Source of the DNA: Liolophura sinensis
Lineage: Eukaryota > Mollusca > Polyplacophora > Chitonida > Chitonidae
DNA length: 64,000 nt
Assembly: GCF_032854445.1 (NCBI RefSeq)
Contig: NC_088306.1
Coordinates: forward strand, 5,781,145 to 5,845,144
Direction of reading: 5' to 3'
Below, piece by piece: positions 45,946 through 58,585 of the stretch. Position 1 is the first letter of the stretch, and every line of letters begins with the position of its first letter. The notes beneath the pieces are model-generated. The model saw only the letters and a list, made by a program, of their open reading frames with translations. It made no database searches and had not been told where the DNA came from. The position numbers and the translations under genes are program-made.

Positions 45946-46639
45946 TTTATTAATATTACCTTATTGTATAACAATGAAAACCACTATACCGATGACGGAT
46001 ATATATATAAGTACCAAATTGAACAGATATAAGACAGTTTGCTTTAAGACACACGGTAACAAGTGGGCACAGCTATTCACGCTGTCAAAAAAGCGTAACA
46101 GTTTATTGTTGTAATGAACAAACACCTGCACAGCTTGAAATCCAGAAATCCGCAACTTTCCATGGAGATTTCCTTAATGATATCATTAATATTAATATTC
46201 CATGAGCAATCAAAGCTTTCATATAAAATTGTTGGGAACGTCCAACACAGCAGATACTTGATGATTTCACTCCCGAATTTCATTGCATTCCCGGTTTTCA
46301 TCCAAATCCTTAATTTAGTGCTGACCCATGGAGATGCCCGTAGATCACAATAAGCACTTCCCCGTGAAAAGAAGGAATGAACTTAAGTTATTATTATTTC
46401 TTTATGCCAGGAATTTATGCAATTTTGTGTCCTTAGTTGGCTGTTGTTGTGCATAGTTAAGACCTCGAAGTTTACCCAACTGCCAGGTGTGTTTATCGAG
46501 GATTAGCTTAAACTGAAGCGGATGCACACATTTGGAATCGTGGCGGAAAATCATCAGGGAATGTTTGAAAAAATAACCGGTCTAAAAACCCCATTTGTCA
46601 TGAATGGTCTCAACACAATTTTAGCCAGTGAGACACTGT

Positions 46640-47740
46640 AATGTCGAACTTGGCTTAGTGGCTTTGGGTCTTACAGTTATTATGGACCAGTCGGGGAACA
46701 ACAGGCTCAGTGGCTTTTGGGCTTACAGATGTAGTAACCGGCCGATGAACAACAGGCTGGGTGACTTTGTGGCTTAAAGATGTAGTGACCTGTTGGTGAA
46801 CAACAAGCTGAGTGGCTTTGACGCTTACATATGTAGGGATCGGTCGAGCTGAGTGGCTTTGGCGCTTACGGGTGTAGGGGTCGGTCTATTAACAAGCTGT
46901 GGCTTTCGGGCTTGCTGATTTATGGACCGCTCGATCAACAATAATGCTAAGTGGCCTTGGGGCTTACATATGTAGGGACCGGACGAGCTAAGTGGCTTTG
47001 GGGCTTACAGATGTACGGATAGGTCGATGAACAATAGACTGTGGCTTTGGCGCTTACAGGTGCAGAGACCTGTCGATGAAATACAGGCTGTCCTCAACAG
47101 ATGTAGAGATAGGTCGAACAACAAGAGAGATAAATGTAGGTAGCTGTGAGAGTAACAGGGAGAGGCTGGTGAACAAGTGGCTGAGTAGCTTTAAGACTTA
47201 CAGACTTAGGGACCGGTCGATGAACAACAGGACTAGATGGTTTTGGAGCTTAAAGATGTAGGAACCAGTCAATGAACAATAGAGCTACCTGGGTTTTGGG
47301 CTTACAGGTGTAGGGACCCATCAGTTAACAACAGGCTGAGTGGCTTTGGGGCTTACAGATTTAGGGGCCCATCGGCTAACAACAGTCTGAGTGGCTTTGG
47401 GGCTTACAGATGTTGTGACCGGCCAGTGAACATCAGGTTGATTGACCTTGGAACTTCCAGATGTAGGTACCAGCCGGTGAACAATAGACTGTGGTTTTGG
47501 GGCTAACATATTTATGGACTGGTCGGTGAACAACAGGCGGTGGTTTTGAGGACTACAGATGTAGGGACCGGTCAGTGAACAATAGGCTGAGTGGCTTTGA
47601 GGCTTGCAGATTTATAGATCATTAGGAGAACAACAACAGGCTAATTGGCTTTGGGGCTAGCAGATTTAGGGATAGGTCGATGAACAAGAGGTTGAGTGGC
47701 TTTGGAACTTATAGATTTTGGGACCGACCTGGGAACAGTT
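46640..47740. repeat. Tandem array, unit about 52 bp, about 20 degenerate copies
   Basis: Units combine GAGTGGCTTTGGGGCTTACA, GATGTAGGGACCGGTCG and TGAACAACAGGCT. Copies vary in length and are sometimes truncated (for example near 46850 and 47100). Confidence 0.92.
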
Positions 47741-48092
47741 TACAAATTTGGAAACTGTTTGCTCTACGACTTTATTGTGTACGTAAATGCTAAATTAAAT
47801 GACCTCCTACTCCAGCTAGACTCCCTGTGGACCGGCTGGTACCAGTTGTAAGTTGTAAGCTCTCACATACTGTGTCAGCGACCATACACAAAATCAATGC
47901 ATAATTCTATCAACTACTTTTGTGCATGTTCTAGTTTCTGTTATCACCATGGATGGGCGTTAAAATGCAGCAAATGGTAGCTGAGTCTTGAAGCAATTAT
48001 CTAGTGCTGCAAAGTGAAAAAAGATAACATAATAACAAATATGGACACAAAACATTATTTTGGGAAGTTCATTTCTTACCTTTATGAGGACA

Positions 48093-48200
48093 GGGGACCT
48101 CCGTGGCCTAGTAGCTAGCGTGCTGGAGCCGCAAAATACCCAGGAGCCTATCACCAATACGGTCGCTGTAGATTCATGGTTGTCGCTGACTATCGCTGTT
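48093..48200 (+). mobile_element. Diverged tRNA-like SINE head
   Basis: GGGGACCTCCGTGGCCTAGT (A-box-like), ACCCAGGAGCCTATCACCAA and CGGTCGCTGTAGATTCA resemble the family 1 head. The following sequence does not match the family 1 body, so it may be a different subfamily. Confidence 0.65.
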
Positions 48201-48488
48201 GTATACGGTCACGGTCAGACAAGGCTAAGTTTGTCCGTTTGTCGTAACAGTTATAATTACATAATCCTACATATTGCTATACTGAACTGAATGAGTGTTT
48301 TTGAACTGAAACAGTAAATTGTCCGTTGAAAATTCCACTTGAGATGGGAATAAGAAGGATGGTAAGAAAAAAGGGATTTATAGAAGTCGATATAAAGTTG
48401 ATGGTTACAAAGTGGAGGGACACATGAATTCAGGTAGCTACAGGCCTACATCACTGATACACGGATTTCCGAGATGTAAGACGGGCGA

Positions 48489-48750
48489 GGAGGCCTCCGT
48501 GGCTCAGTCGGTTAGCGCTCTTGGGCAGGTTAATGACCCAGGAGCCTCTCATCACTGCGGTCGCTTTGAGTTCAAGTCCAGCTCATGCTGGCTTCCTCTA
48601 CAGCCGTAAGTGGGAAGCTCTGCCAGCAACCTGACTATGATGGAGGGTTTCCCCAGGGCTGTGCCCTATTTCTTCCCACCTAGTGCTGGCTGCCGTCGTG
48701 TAAGTGAAATATTCTTGAGTACGGCGTAAAACACCAATCAAATAAATAAA
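48489..48750 (+). mobile_element. tRNA-derived SINE (family 1), full length
   Basis: It starts AGGCCTCCGTGGCTCAGTCG (A box) and has GAGTTCAAGTCCAGCTC (B box). It ends CGTGTAAGTGAAATATTCTT, GAGTACGGCGTAAAACACCA and an AAATAAATAA tail. TAAGACGGGCGA (48477-48488) and TAAGACTGACGA (48751-48762) look like a 12-bp target-site duplication with two mismatches. Confidence 0.96.
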
Positions 48751-48831
48751 TAAGACTGACGAATATAGTTTACAGTCGCATAATACAACATGAGATAGTT
48801 CATTGTGTAAAAACAATGTTTTACAGTAACA

Positions 48832-49131
48832 TTGTTTGGCACTGCATCTATTAACGATCTGAAAGTGGAATATGTTCGGTTTTATAAGGGTAACTACCCT
48901 GATATTAAAGAAACAGGGAAGGAATTATATCGCATTTCACTGAAATTAATGATTCCCCAAATAGAACATCTAATCTGGATTTGTGTATTTTATAAAAATG
49001 ACCACGGCTCCCTCTGGCGTCGATTGTTTGACAAGAAAGATAACTTGAATTTCGATAATGTTAACTATTCATATATGGATGGCAAAGTACCAGAGAGTCC
49101 TGCGTATGTTTATCATATAGGGCCTGGTTAG
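48832..49131 (+). CDS. Unrecognised 99-residue open frame (weak)
   Basis: An ATG-to-stop frame shortly after a full-length SINE. It is rich in aromatic and charged residues (ELYRISLKLMIPQ, DHGSLWRRLFDKK, SPAYVYHIGPG) with no signal peptide, clear helix or family motif that I recognise. No splice context or neighbour supports it. A chance frame is the most likely explanation. Confidence 0.15.
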   Translation: MFGTASINDLKVEYVRFYKGNYPDIKETGKELYRISLKLMIPQIEHLIWICVFYKNDHGSLWRRLFDKKDNLNFDNVNYSYMDGKVPESPAYVYHIGPG

Positions 49132-49293
49132 ATGTAGATTTCAATCCACGCCATAAAACACTGTAGAAACTCAGTGCCTACTGTCAAGCACCTCCATTCA
49201 AACACCTCCATTCAGGCACCTCCTTTCAAAGTTCCTTAAATTTGCCCAAATACACCAGCCAATAATTACAATTTACTATCATACAGCGTATAG

Positions 49294-49374
49294 CCACCAT
49301 AATGCTGGACGTCGTCGTATAAGTGAAATATGCTTGAGTGCGGCGTAAAACACCAATCAATGAAATAAATGAAT
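49294..49374 (+). mobile_element. Family 1 SINE, 3' end only
   Basis: GCCACCATAATGCTGGACG, CGTCGTATAAGTGAAATATG and GCGGCGTAAAACACCAATCA with an AAATAAATGAA end. Confidence 0.9.
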
Positions 49375-49734
49375 ATATCGCAGTACGCCATGACTATACT
49401 TACAACGTGGCTTTTAGGGATATCTCATTCCCATTAAGCCAGTTCTAGCGGGCTTTTAAACATGATGAAACACTAATTTATTTAGATTTGTAAGACTTTT
49501 TATGCCCCTCTTGGTCTTCGGAAGTTTATATATATGATTAATATGGATTACGTATATACTGGTTTTGACGCATGGGGTGTTACGCATATGTTTTTCAGAC
49601 ATGTTTAGAAACTGAAGCTGAACGACAACAGTCGAAACATTAATGTATCCAGTAAGTAAGCCTCATGTTGGGTAAATGCATAGAGGGTATTGCAGAGTGA
49701 AGGTTGAATACCATAAATATTGTTCGAGTGAGAG

Positions 49735-49932
49735 GTGGAAATGATAACACACGAGACGCGAAGCTTCGAGTGGGTTATCATTTCTACTTTTTACAAGAGC
49801 AAGAAGACAATGTGCCATTACAAGAAGCAATGTGCCATCTTCGTCTTATTTCTGATTCTATTCATACCCGCTGCAATTTCGTTCACGTCCGTGCTCACAA
49901 AACCTTTTTACAGTTTCAAACGCCGTTTTTAA
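49735..49932 (+). CDS. Unrecognised 65-residue frame with one predicted membrane helix (weak)
   Basis: The frame has a basic N-terminal segment (KSKKTMCHYKKQ), a hydrophobic run CAIFVLFLILFIPAAISF, then SVLTKPFYSFKRRF and a stop. This resembles the N terminus of a type II Golgi enzyme or a small single-pass protein. A second ATG lies at 49810. No downstream catalytic exon or convincing donor is visible, and a 65-residue frame can occur by chance. Confidence 0.22.
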   Translation: MEMITHETRSFEWVIISTFYKSKKTMCHYKKQCAIFVLFLILFIPAAISFTSVLTKPFYSFKRRF

Positions 49933-51416
49933 GTAATTATACATTCTAAATAGGTGTTTAATGCTAATGCAATATATGTATTTACGTAAATTAAGCATAT
50001 GAAGAATTTCTACCTTTTTTCTTGGCGAACTTATACTGCGCGGAAGTGCACGGCCTTGTCAAGTGTGGGTCACGGGTCAAGGTCTCCAGCAGTGTAATAG
50101 CTAAATGTAATAACAAAATCTAATTAGGTAAGATATCATTTTTATCAATGAAGAAAATACTGGGATTTCACTGATGTATAAATAATAAATGGCGAATATC
50201 TCTCTTAAATGAGACAATATGTAACAATCAACTGAAAACAATAAACGGTCGAGTATCTTCAGGCTACTACAACCTTATAGAAAACGCTAAATGGAGAATA
50301 AAAGAATACCCAGACTGGATCAGCATTTGCTACAATAGGCAATTCCACCCTTGAGATTTATAGCGCCAGAAAGCACGAGTCCGTTGATTAAAAGGAAAAC
50401 AAGTGAAAAAGAAAAAGAATGTATTCTGTTTTCTTTGATATAAATTTTATGAACGTAATGAACTGTAATATGCCTTTGAGGTGACTGCGTGTCTAACTCC
50501 GGAGATGAGAATCTGTACCGTGGCCTACACGGAATTGCTGTTTTAATGATGGTACGGCACCATTCCATACTAGAAAAGGCGTCCAAAATTCTATTATGAA
50601 ATCGCCGAGCCTGGTAATCTACCCACTAATGCCAGTGCAGGTACCGGGCTGACCGTGCCTGACTGGCCTGGGTTCTGCGAGGAAATCCCTGACGCCGGGT
50701 GTAATATTTGTAGTACTAATGTCGTAGCTGGGAACAGGCTGGCCGAGTGCGATCCACCACACGGGTTTTCACTCAAGCTCTGATAAATACCCCAACCCTC
50801 TCAAGCCGGCCTCCTTAGCAGGCCAAGTCGGTATCTGAGATCAGGTTGTGGGTTCCGTCAGCTGCTGTACCAGCGAGCTAAAGTGGATAACAATTGATCC
50901 ATTTGGTTTGTGCAGTGCGCCATCGACCAGTCTTGTCTCCAGGGGTCAGCGATAAGCGGTGCCGATCTTTGGCCGCTACGCCTAATTTAAGTCTCCTTCA
51001 AATATACAGACCTCGGCCACAAGTGATGGGGATCTCGTAAAGAGGGATTAATCGCTATGCGTACTGATCTTTCCCGACACGCCGGCCGTCAGTCCGGGTT
51101 TGCCAACGATTTAATAACGGAGCCTACACTCCACTGGTATGTATATGTAATTTTGAAGAAGCCACTCAGTCCAGCCACCGAGTTTAATATATAAAACAGT
51201 GTGGGTATAAGGGCCCCGACATCACATGGCGCGCGCCACTATGCGTGACGAATTGCCCAAATCTGTCATTTTATTCATGATAAGTCTTTTATGTACAGAT
51301 GTGGCCCTGGTCCCTTTTCATATAACCCACAAAAATATGGAAGTAATCTTCCTAACCTAGGTCAGTTTGAATCGCATAATCACATCTTGTCTGTACAAAG
51401 TTTAACTCTCCCCAAA
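49933..51416. other. Intergenic sequence, nothing recognised
   Basis: Small frames on the minus strand (50320-50586 and 50594-50776) show no motifs. The patch at about 50600-51260 is more GC-rich than its surroundings. Confidence 0.45.
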
Positions 51417-51552
51417 CATACGCGGGAAGGTCTGCCAGTAGCTTGCCGTGGGTTTTCTGCCCCGTTTCCTCTCACAATAATGGTGCCCGCCGTCGTATAG
51501 GTGAAATATTCTTGAGTAGGGCGTAAAACCCCGATGAAATAAATAAATAAAG
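51417..51552 (+). mobile_element. tRNA-derived SINE (family 1), 5'-truncated
   Basis: CATACGCGGGAAGGTCTGCC, GCCGTCGTATAGGTGAAATA, TTCTTGAGTAGGGCGTAAAA and an AAATAAATAAATAAA tail. Confidence 0.93.
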
Positions 51553-53504
51553 TTTAGCTTATCATTTGTCTCCACTCAAACAGTTGTGCAGAGAGTTGGG
51601 GTGCGGGGGTGGGGAGACAGAGCAGGGTAACTATGGTTTCTGGCTGTTCAGTTCAGCTGCGATTTTAAATCAGTGCACTAGCCAAGTGACCGGCGAACTG
51701 CAGTGGAGTCAAGAGTCATAAGAATAGTGTTATACAGTAAATAAATTATCTTGGAGACTTTCAACGACGCCTTGGGTCCTGAAAACATGGCGAAATGATT
51801 CATACAATGGATTCGGATGTAAGCTGAGCTATTAAACTCGGATACAAATGTCTGTGTCGGCCCAATGAATGACAGAACAAGGTTCCGACGATTTTCAGAT
51901 TCTAATAAAATGTCACATGGTGAAAATTTGCAAAACGTATCTGAACATATTGATCGGCGACAGTGATGTGACATGGAGGGGTGGGGCTCTAAATATCGCC
52001 TATTTGGAGTCAAAAAATCACAACTACAGTCTGCTTCGTTAAGCCAGTCGCCTATGTCCAGCTGTACGTAAAATCAGTCCATACTGCCTTTCCGGTGCGA
52101 CACGTAACACCACAACCGCTACCTATTGATATGTTGTACGTCTATATCATTGCAAGGAAAATGCATTTGAGTACATCTTCTAATTCATGTTACACTGCAC
52201 AAGCTCAGTTTTGACGGCAAGAACTCATTGGCTCGAGTAATGTCATAATTATTTAAAAAAAAAACAGTGTCATGAAAGATATTGGGCAGAGTTCAATATG
52301 TTTTCACGAAGGTTAACAACAGCTATCTAAACTGCTATCGACTTTAATGTAAAAATCGTGTTTCTGACACAACCATATTTGATATTGCTCGCACGTTTTA
52401 GTACAATGTTCCTCTCATAAAAGAAGTATATCTAATCTCTTGTATTATACGATGTCACAACAATATAGTTTTAGAATTGGATGGAAGGAAATTCATTTAT
52501 AATTTACAGCCATTTTAAAACCAATATTGTCCAGCGTGCCACTTGCTTTTGAACACTTTTGACGTGACTGCAGTGAGTTCGCGGTGTTGAAGCCAAGTTT
52601 AACGTTTTGAATTGCAAAAACTATTCTAACATTTTTCTTGCAAACAACATCAATTCGTAGAGCTTATATCACTAAAGAAAGGCATTGTTAGTAGAGAGTG
52701 TGACTGCTTTTACAGACAATGGCATATAGGCGATTGACTTAAAGAAATATACTATAAGAGCCTTTAACTGCTATCCAAGCAGAATACAACATTTACTCAG
52801 CCAGATGTTTAGATAACCAACTGGATGACGAAGGGGCTTAGCAAATGCAATGATACTTAATTTTTCCAGCATCATTATAACAAACGAAGCCGAACCATAT
52901 ATACAGACACGGACGTTGTATTCTGCTCAAACACAATCTCTATAATCTGACGTCTGGATTTCATTTTCACAGCTGTCTACGGCCGTCTATGGCCTCGTTT
53001 TGTACCTACTGACCTTTTGAAACGACAGACATCTTCCGATTCTAGTAATCATTAATCAACAGAGAAAATACCGGCACTAAGCCCTTCGATCCACAGGGAA
53101 GAGATGGGTGTTGTGTTTCTTCAGGCGTTTATAACACTCGTTGTCCCCGTAGTGAGAGTACCCAATCCCTTCAACCTTGAGGGCCCAATTCTTTTGTACG
53201 TGACAAAGGTTCAAAGGTGAAATTTACGTCTACAACAGATAGACATGCAGTGGTTCCCAGACAAAATACAGTGCCTGTCCTCTCTGATAAAATGATAAAC
53301 TGAATATCAGCTCACCGAATACTCAGTGTGTTGTCTTAAACAATAAAGTGATTGGTTGGACGACTTCATAGTTTCCTCTTGAAGCTCAATCGCTTATATT
53401 TGATACAAAGCGTGCCAGACTGTCGTATGACGACAGGTTAATCATAGGTTTATGACTAGGTTTTGTCGATGAATTTATGTTGTTAAAGACAACAAATAAT
53501 TTTA
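51553..53504. other. Intergenic sequence, nothing recognised
   Basis: A G-rich patch at about 51597-51617 is followed by AT-rich DNA with no gene, RNA or repeat that I could identify. Confidence 0.5.
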
Positions 53505-53910
53505 AAAAGCTTGAGTTATTTAGGAAGAGACGTGGAAACAGACCTGAACGGCCACAGAATTTTGTCTTGTGTGCTGGTAACTTAATAAATCAATGTAAAT
53601 CAACCATGCCGTGAGATGCGCCATGTTAGTGCAACTGAAAATACGATGTGGTGTTACTCATACCCAGCACACATATGGTCTGAAGTCAAAACAAGGTTGG
53701 AGTGATGTAAACGCATACAGCTGCGTCCTCGGGTTAAAGAAATAACACGCGCCTGATTGGCTAAAACTGAGAACATAGCACCGTTTTCGATTGCCTCAAT
53801 GTGCATAATTTTGTTTACAGTGAACTGCAATATTTCTTTTATACAAGATTACAAAAATAAAAAGGGTGTGCTTTTAAACATCATGTGGGATGCTTCACCG
53901 CCAGTATATA
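53505..53910 (+). repeat. Dispersed repeat R1, copy 3
   Basis: It shares AGACGTGGAAACAGACCTGA, GCGCCATGTTAGTGCAAC, AGCTGCGTCCTCGGGTTAAA, CGCGCCTGATTGGCTAAAAC and GTGTGCTTTTAAACATC with 20820-21235 in the same order. Identity by eye is moderate, so the copies are old. Confidence 0.82.
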
Positions 53911-53954
53911 CATTCTACATTTCTTTTAACTGTGACTCAAATAAAATGAAGAGT

Positions 53955-53992
53955 ATATATACATATGTATATATGTATATGTGTGTATGTAT
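53955..53992. repeat. TA/TG microsatellite
   Basis: ATATACATATGTATATATG and TATATGTGTGTATGTAT runs. Confidence 0.85.
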
Positions 53993-54948
53993 AGAGTCAC
54001 GATACAACATCAGAACCTAAAGTTCGCCAATACCTGAGGCTGGGCAAGCTATAATACGGATGTTTGCAAAAAGTCATACGTCACACTGTTTGGAACGGGA
54101 AATATAGTTATGAGTTATTCAGATTGACGACGGGATTCGTGTTCATGGTTCAACATTTGCAAATATGTGAAATCTTTCAAATGTAGCAATCTGCACTGCC
54201 AATGCAACTTTGAGGACATGGAAATTCATATTTCAAAACCTTCTGAATACCTTGTATATATGATGACATACATATTTAATACAGAAATATGGAGGATTTT
54301 TTGATATTATTCCTTAGCTGATTAACAAACATAATATATTTGTCAAGTCCATGGTGTATATAGGCTCATTTCCTCGCAATGTTCAGTTTTCAATATCACC
54401 TCTTTAAATTCAGAACTTACTGCATTATATATGTTTATATTAAAGTAGATTTAGAATTATGTAGATTTCAATTTATTTTGAGCTGAAAAGTAATACATCA
54501 TTCGACGGCACTCGAATAAATGGCATAAGAGCTTCATGCTTTCTCCAATCTTACTACCTGATGCTTGTACTGGCGTCTATTCGATATATTTTTCATTAAA
54601 AGCCAAAAAAAAAACTAACTAAGAAGTATGCGTCAAAGGGAAGACGCTATATAAAACACTAGCAATCTTTGGGTGTTAATAGGCACAAATTTTGGTGCTA
54701 CGTCATAGACTGGTCACAATGTCGTCAGGAAAAATCTACCATATATAGAATATATTGTTTCAAATGTATTTCTACATCAATATGTATCAAATGTTTCCCT
54801 GCATTTATAAAGCATTGTTTTCAACTTTCCGAAATATCTTTAAACTGTCCTTTAACAGTGGATTCCGTCCTGAATATAACTGGTATGTTCATGGCAAACT
54901 CTCACGGCACATGCACAAACATTGAAGTGTAAGACAAGCGGATTGACT
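53993..54948. other. Intergenic AT-rich sequence, nothing recognised
   Basis: An 87-codon frame at 54669-54932 has cysteines but no recognisable domain. It ends just before a SINE. Confidence 0.45.
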
Positions 54949-55214
54949 TACTTATTTATTTGATTGGTGTTTTACGCCGTACTCAAGAATATTTCACGTA
55001 TACGACGGCGGCCAGCATTATAGTAGATGGAAACCGAGCAGCGCCCGGGGGAAACCCACGGCCATCCGCAGGTTGCTGACAAACCTTCCCACGTACGGCC
55101 GCAGAGAAAGCCAGCATGAGCTGGATTTGAACTCACAGCGACTGCATTTGTGAGAGGCTCCTGGGTCATTACGCTGCGCTAACGCGATAACCACCTGAGC
55201 CACGGAGGCCCCAA
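54949..55214 (-). mobile_element. tRNA-derived SINE (family 1), full length with 13-bp target-site duplication
   Basis: Minus-strand copy from the ATTT tail complement to GAGCCACGGAGGCCCC (head). Flanks AAGCGGATTGACT (54936-54948) and AAGCCGATTGACA (55215-55227) match at 11 of 13 positions. Confidence 0.95.
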
Positions 55215-55227
55215 AAGCCGATTGACA

Positions 55228-56315
55228 TTTACAGATTCAGACATTGGCAATATACTTTCAGGAGATTAGTGTACATCTGTGGAAAATGGATTTCAATAAA
55301 TAAGGTAAAAGGCGTAATATATTTCATGAGAAAAACGATTGCTGGAAAATGGCATGGGGCATACATCGGAAATGTTTCGTCGATTCTGCAGTTCTGGTTC
55401 AGGGAACGACTGGGCCGCTTATAACCATGATAAATCTCAGGCTGTGCAGATCAGGATGGGAATGAGGTTTGTCACTCTAGCCCGACCCGGTCCAGCTACA
55501 TCTATAATTGATGTGGTTGTGCGGCATAAATGTGTGAGGTGCGTGATGGTGTTGAACACCTGACACGCCATCTAGCGGAACAGATGCATCACAATCCGCC
55601 CCTGTGGTATAACAGTCCTCGTAATATACATCCGATGTCCTCTTTACCACATATCCTTCCTGGAGAAGAGGAGAAACCACGCACAATGCGGCCATTTTGT
55701 GCCCGAATGCTTGGACCCAATTATTTATATAAAAAGATCACTATTGTTTTTATTAGATTACACCTGCGTGGTTTTATTAGATTAGACATGCGAGGTTTCT
55801 CATCGGCTAATGTCATATTGTATTCACAGGCACAACTGACAGTTATCACCGAACTCCACTTTCCCCTTCCACCTGCCCCTAACTCTGCGCTCTGTATGTC
55901 ACATACATACAACACTGTAAACTACAACGCCTAATAACCACTAATTACATATCATCAATTTTGAAGAGTAGTTAATTAACCGAGGAGCTGGACCGAGAGG
56001 CTAACATTGGTCCGTGTGTCGATTATTGATTCCTGGCAGCCGCTACACGGTGAATTTTCCGCCAGAGCGCATGACCGAGACAGCTTTTTGTGACAATGAA
56101 TACAGGCCTGGTATCTGTACGGATAGCTTACACCTTAACCTCGCTAACTGGGTTGTCTGGTCACAGTAATTAAAGACCAAAGCAATGTCGACGTGGCAAA
56201 CGCGAAAGGAGTTTTCGGTATAACTTATATCAAAGCAGAAAAAATGTATTAATTGATCTGGTTGTTTTAAAAATTGTTTTTATTCAGCAAGACAGCGAGC
56301 AGCGTTTGTTTTTGT
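55228..56315. other. Intergenic sequence with short overlapping frames, no gene supported
   Basis: Frames at 55339-55563 and 55530-55934 (plus) and 55477-55695 (minus) overlap each other. None shows a known motif or splice context. Confidence 0.4.
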
Positions 56316-56505
56316 AGTTATTTATTTATTTGATTGGTGTTTTACCCACGTATGTCTGGAGAGGAAGAAGGAGTGATTGGTTGGGGTTTTACGTCGTGCT
56401 GAAAATTTCATACGACGACAATCTCCATCATGGATTAAACTTGAACTTACAGCGAACGCATTGGCGAAAGGCTCAGAAGGAGCTCCTGGAGTCAAACCAC
56501 ATTCA
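56316..56505 (-). mobile_element. Two fragmentary family 1 SINE pieces
   Basis: TTTATTTGATTGGTGTTTTA (56320-56345) is followed directly by a head-side piece. A second tail-like GATTGGTTGGGGTTTTACGT then leads to CTTGAACTTACAGCGAACGC and AGGAGCTCCTGG. The pattern suggests internal deletion or nested insertion. Confidence 0.7.
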
Positions 56506-58019
56506 TTCTCCAAGAAACTAACCACTACCTATCTTCCTTAACGCTCTCGCAGAATCACCGAGAGCTGGACTAGAACCTGGGGCGGCTTAGTGGTGAGGGA
56601 CAGAGAGAGCGCGACGAGTAGAACGCTTAAACAACGTATTTTTTAATACCCATTGAAGAAAAGGCTAATTTTTTGAAGCCAACAGTGTGTTAATATGCAA
56701 ATTTCTTTAACGACCAAAAATACTATAACAGAACGTTTTCTGCTTTTATTTCACGTCTTCATTAGTTTGTTACATCATTGTAAATCATAGCGGAAACTCC
56801 CAACACAATCCATTTTAGATACACATATAGACATGCTCAGACTAAGCTCAGAGCCGTTAGTTTTAAGAGAATATAAGATACAGCAGTCTACCAGTGTTGT
56901 GATTTACCCAGATCACGGTGTGACTGACTTATTACGTATGTTAGTCAGATGGACTTCGGCTTTCCACAGACACTGTTTTTTTTTTTGTTTTTTTTTGCAG
57001 ATTATTGTTAGTTTTTTTCCGCAATTTTTCTCTATGTTTTTGCAGTGTTGGATCATTGCCAAAAATGTAGCATCATCGCCGTCTGAATCGAAGGTCTCGC
57101 GACGAGGTGCATACCCAAGTGGCTTCATCTAGGTCACGTGACGTGGTAGACATATTGGATATTTTTTTAAGTGTGACAGTTATGACTGGGGGCGAAATAT
57201 CCCACTTTTGATCATTTGTAACAGTTTGCCTGTGTCGGTTTAGCTTTTCTACAGCGTTGGGAATTCTCACCGTGTATTAAGATGTCTAATTGTGCAGGAA
57301 GAGGCAGCACGAATGCGTGATGCAAGACACTCTACCTCATGGCTGTAAACTAAGAGAAATTTTTCTTCGTATCGTGAGCAGTAAAAGTTGGACAGAATGT
57401 ATTCATTTAGTTATCTAACTGTTGTTGAACGCTATACACAATACAGAGTTTTTCGATTATGCGATAGTGGTCAGCTTTATGAATAGAAGAAATAGTCCAT
57501 GATAAACCTCTGATGATTGGCAAGTTACTGACAAACCTTTCCACTTAATTGTGCCGTTCAAATGTGCAAACTATATTGGTAGAAAACTGCGCAAACGGCT
57601 ACATTCACGAGCATTGTTGACCACATGACGTCGCTAATTAAGCCCCGAAGACAGTGGGGGCGGGGAATCTAGAAAATTTCTTTCCTATAACGAACTTGCC
57701 TTAAGAAAATGATGGTTCGAATCCAGATACTCTAGGACTCCCATTACCGATATCCCCTTGGAAACGTGAGTCAGCAGATCAGTTTAATATTTTGACTGAT
57801 ATTTAGAAATTGAACACTAGTCAACAACAACAATCAGATATTACATCAAGTAAAGTACAGAATTGTACCCATATTACCCTGGGCTGAGATCGTTCGACGT
57901 CTCGTTCACTGATTAAGTAAGGAAAACGAACCCTTGTGGAATTTACAAGTCAGAATACCAACAAATAAAAAAGGTATTGTCAGATGGCGCATGCGGTGTC
58001 TTGGGTATGCAGAGCAGTC
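56506..58019. other. Intergenic sequence, nothing recognised
   Basis: A T-rich tract lies at about 56977-57015. Frames at 56833-57132 and 57073-57270 are on opposite strands and lack motifs. Confidence 0.45.
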
Positions 58020-58175
58020 AAGAATTTTTTCCCCTATACGACGGTGGCCAGCTCTTTGGTGGGAGGAAATCGGGCGTAAACGACTATCTGTAGGTTGCTG
58101 AATGGCCTTACAACGTGCAACCCAGGACGAAATCAGCATGAGCTGTACTTGAACTCACAGCGACGTCATTGGTGA
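58020..58175 (-). mobile_element. tRNA-derived SINE (family 1), diverged fragment
   Basis: CCCTATACGACGGTGGCCAG, TTTGGTGGGAGGAAATCGGG, GTAGGTTGCTG, ATCAGCATGAGCTGTACTTG and AACTCACAGCGACGTCATTG. The tail and head ends are lost. Confidence 0.88.
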
Positions 58176-58585
58176 GACAAATATCTATATTTCGTAAGAC
58201 TGGATACAGTAGATATACACATACCCTTCAGAAAGAATGAATGAAGAATGATTATCGCCGAACGCCAGTTCGGCGACATTGCGGCCATATCGTGGCGAAA
58301 ACATCTTAAACCAGGAGACAGTCATGAGAATAAAATGATGCTTTAACAAATACAAGAGGCTGTAGAAAAGAAATGAAGTCTGAGTGTCATTACATGTAAA
58401 ATGAGCTTGTAGCATGTTGTAGCTTGATAAACGTCTCCAGACTGAAGGCGGGGTTAGTTAGCCCTGGGGTGATTAGCGTATAGGGGCGGGGGAGAGGAGG
58501 AGACGGGGTGAAAACCTCTGACACAAATATTCCTCTTGTGGCAACGGCAGTAGAACCAGATGTATACCAAGGCAGATAAATAGAG

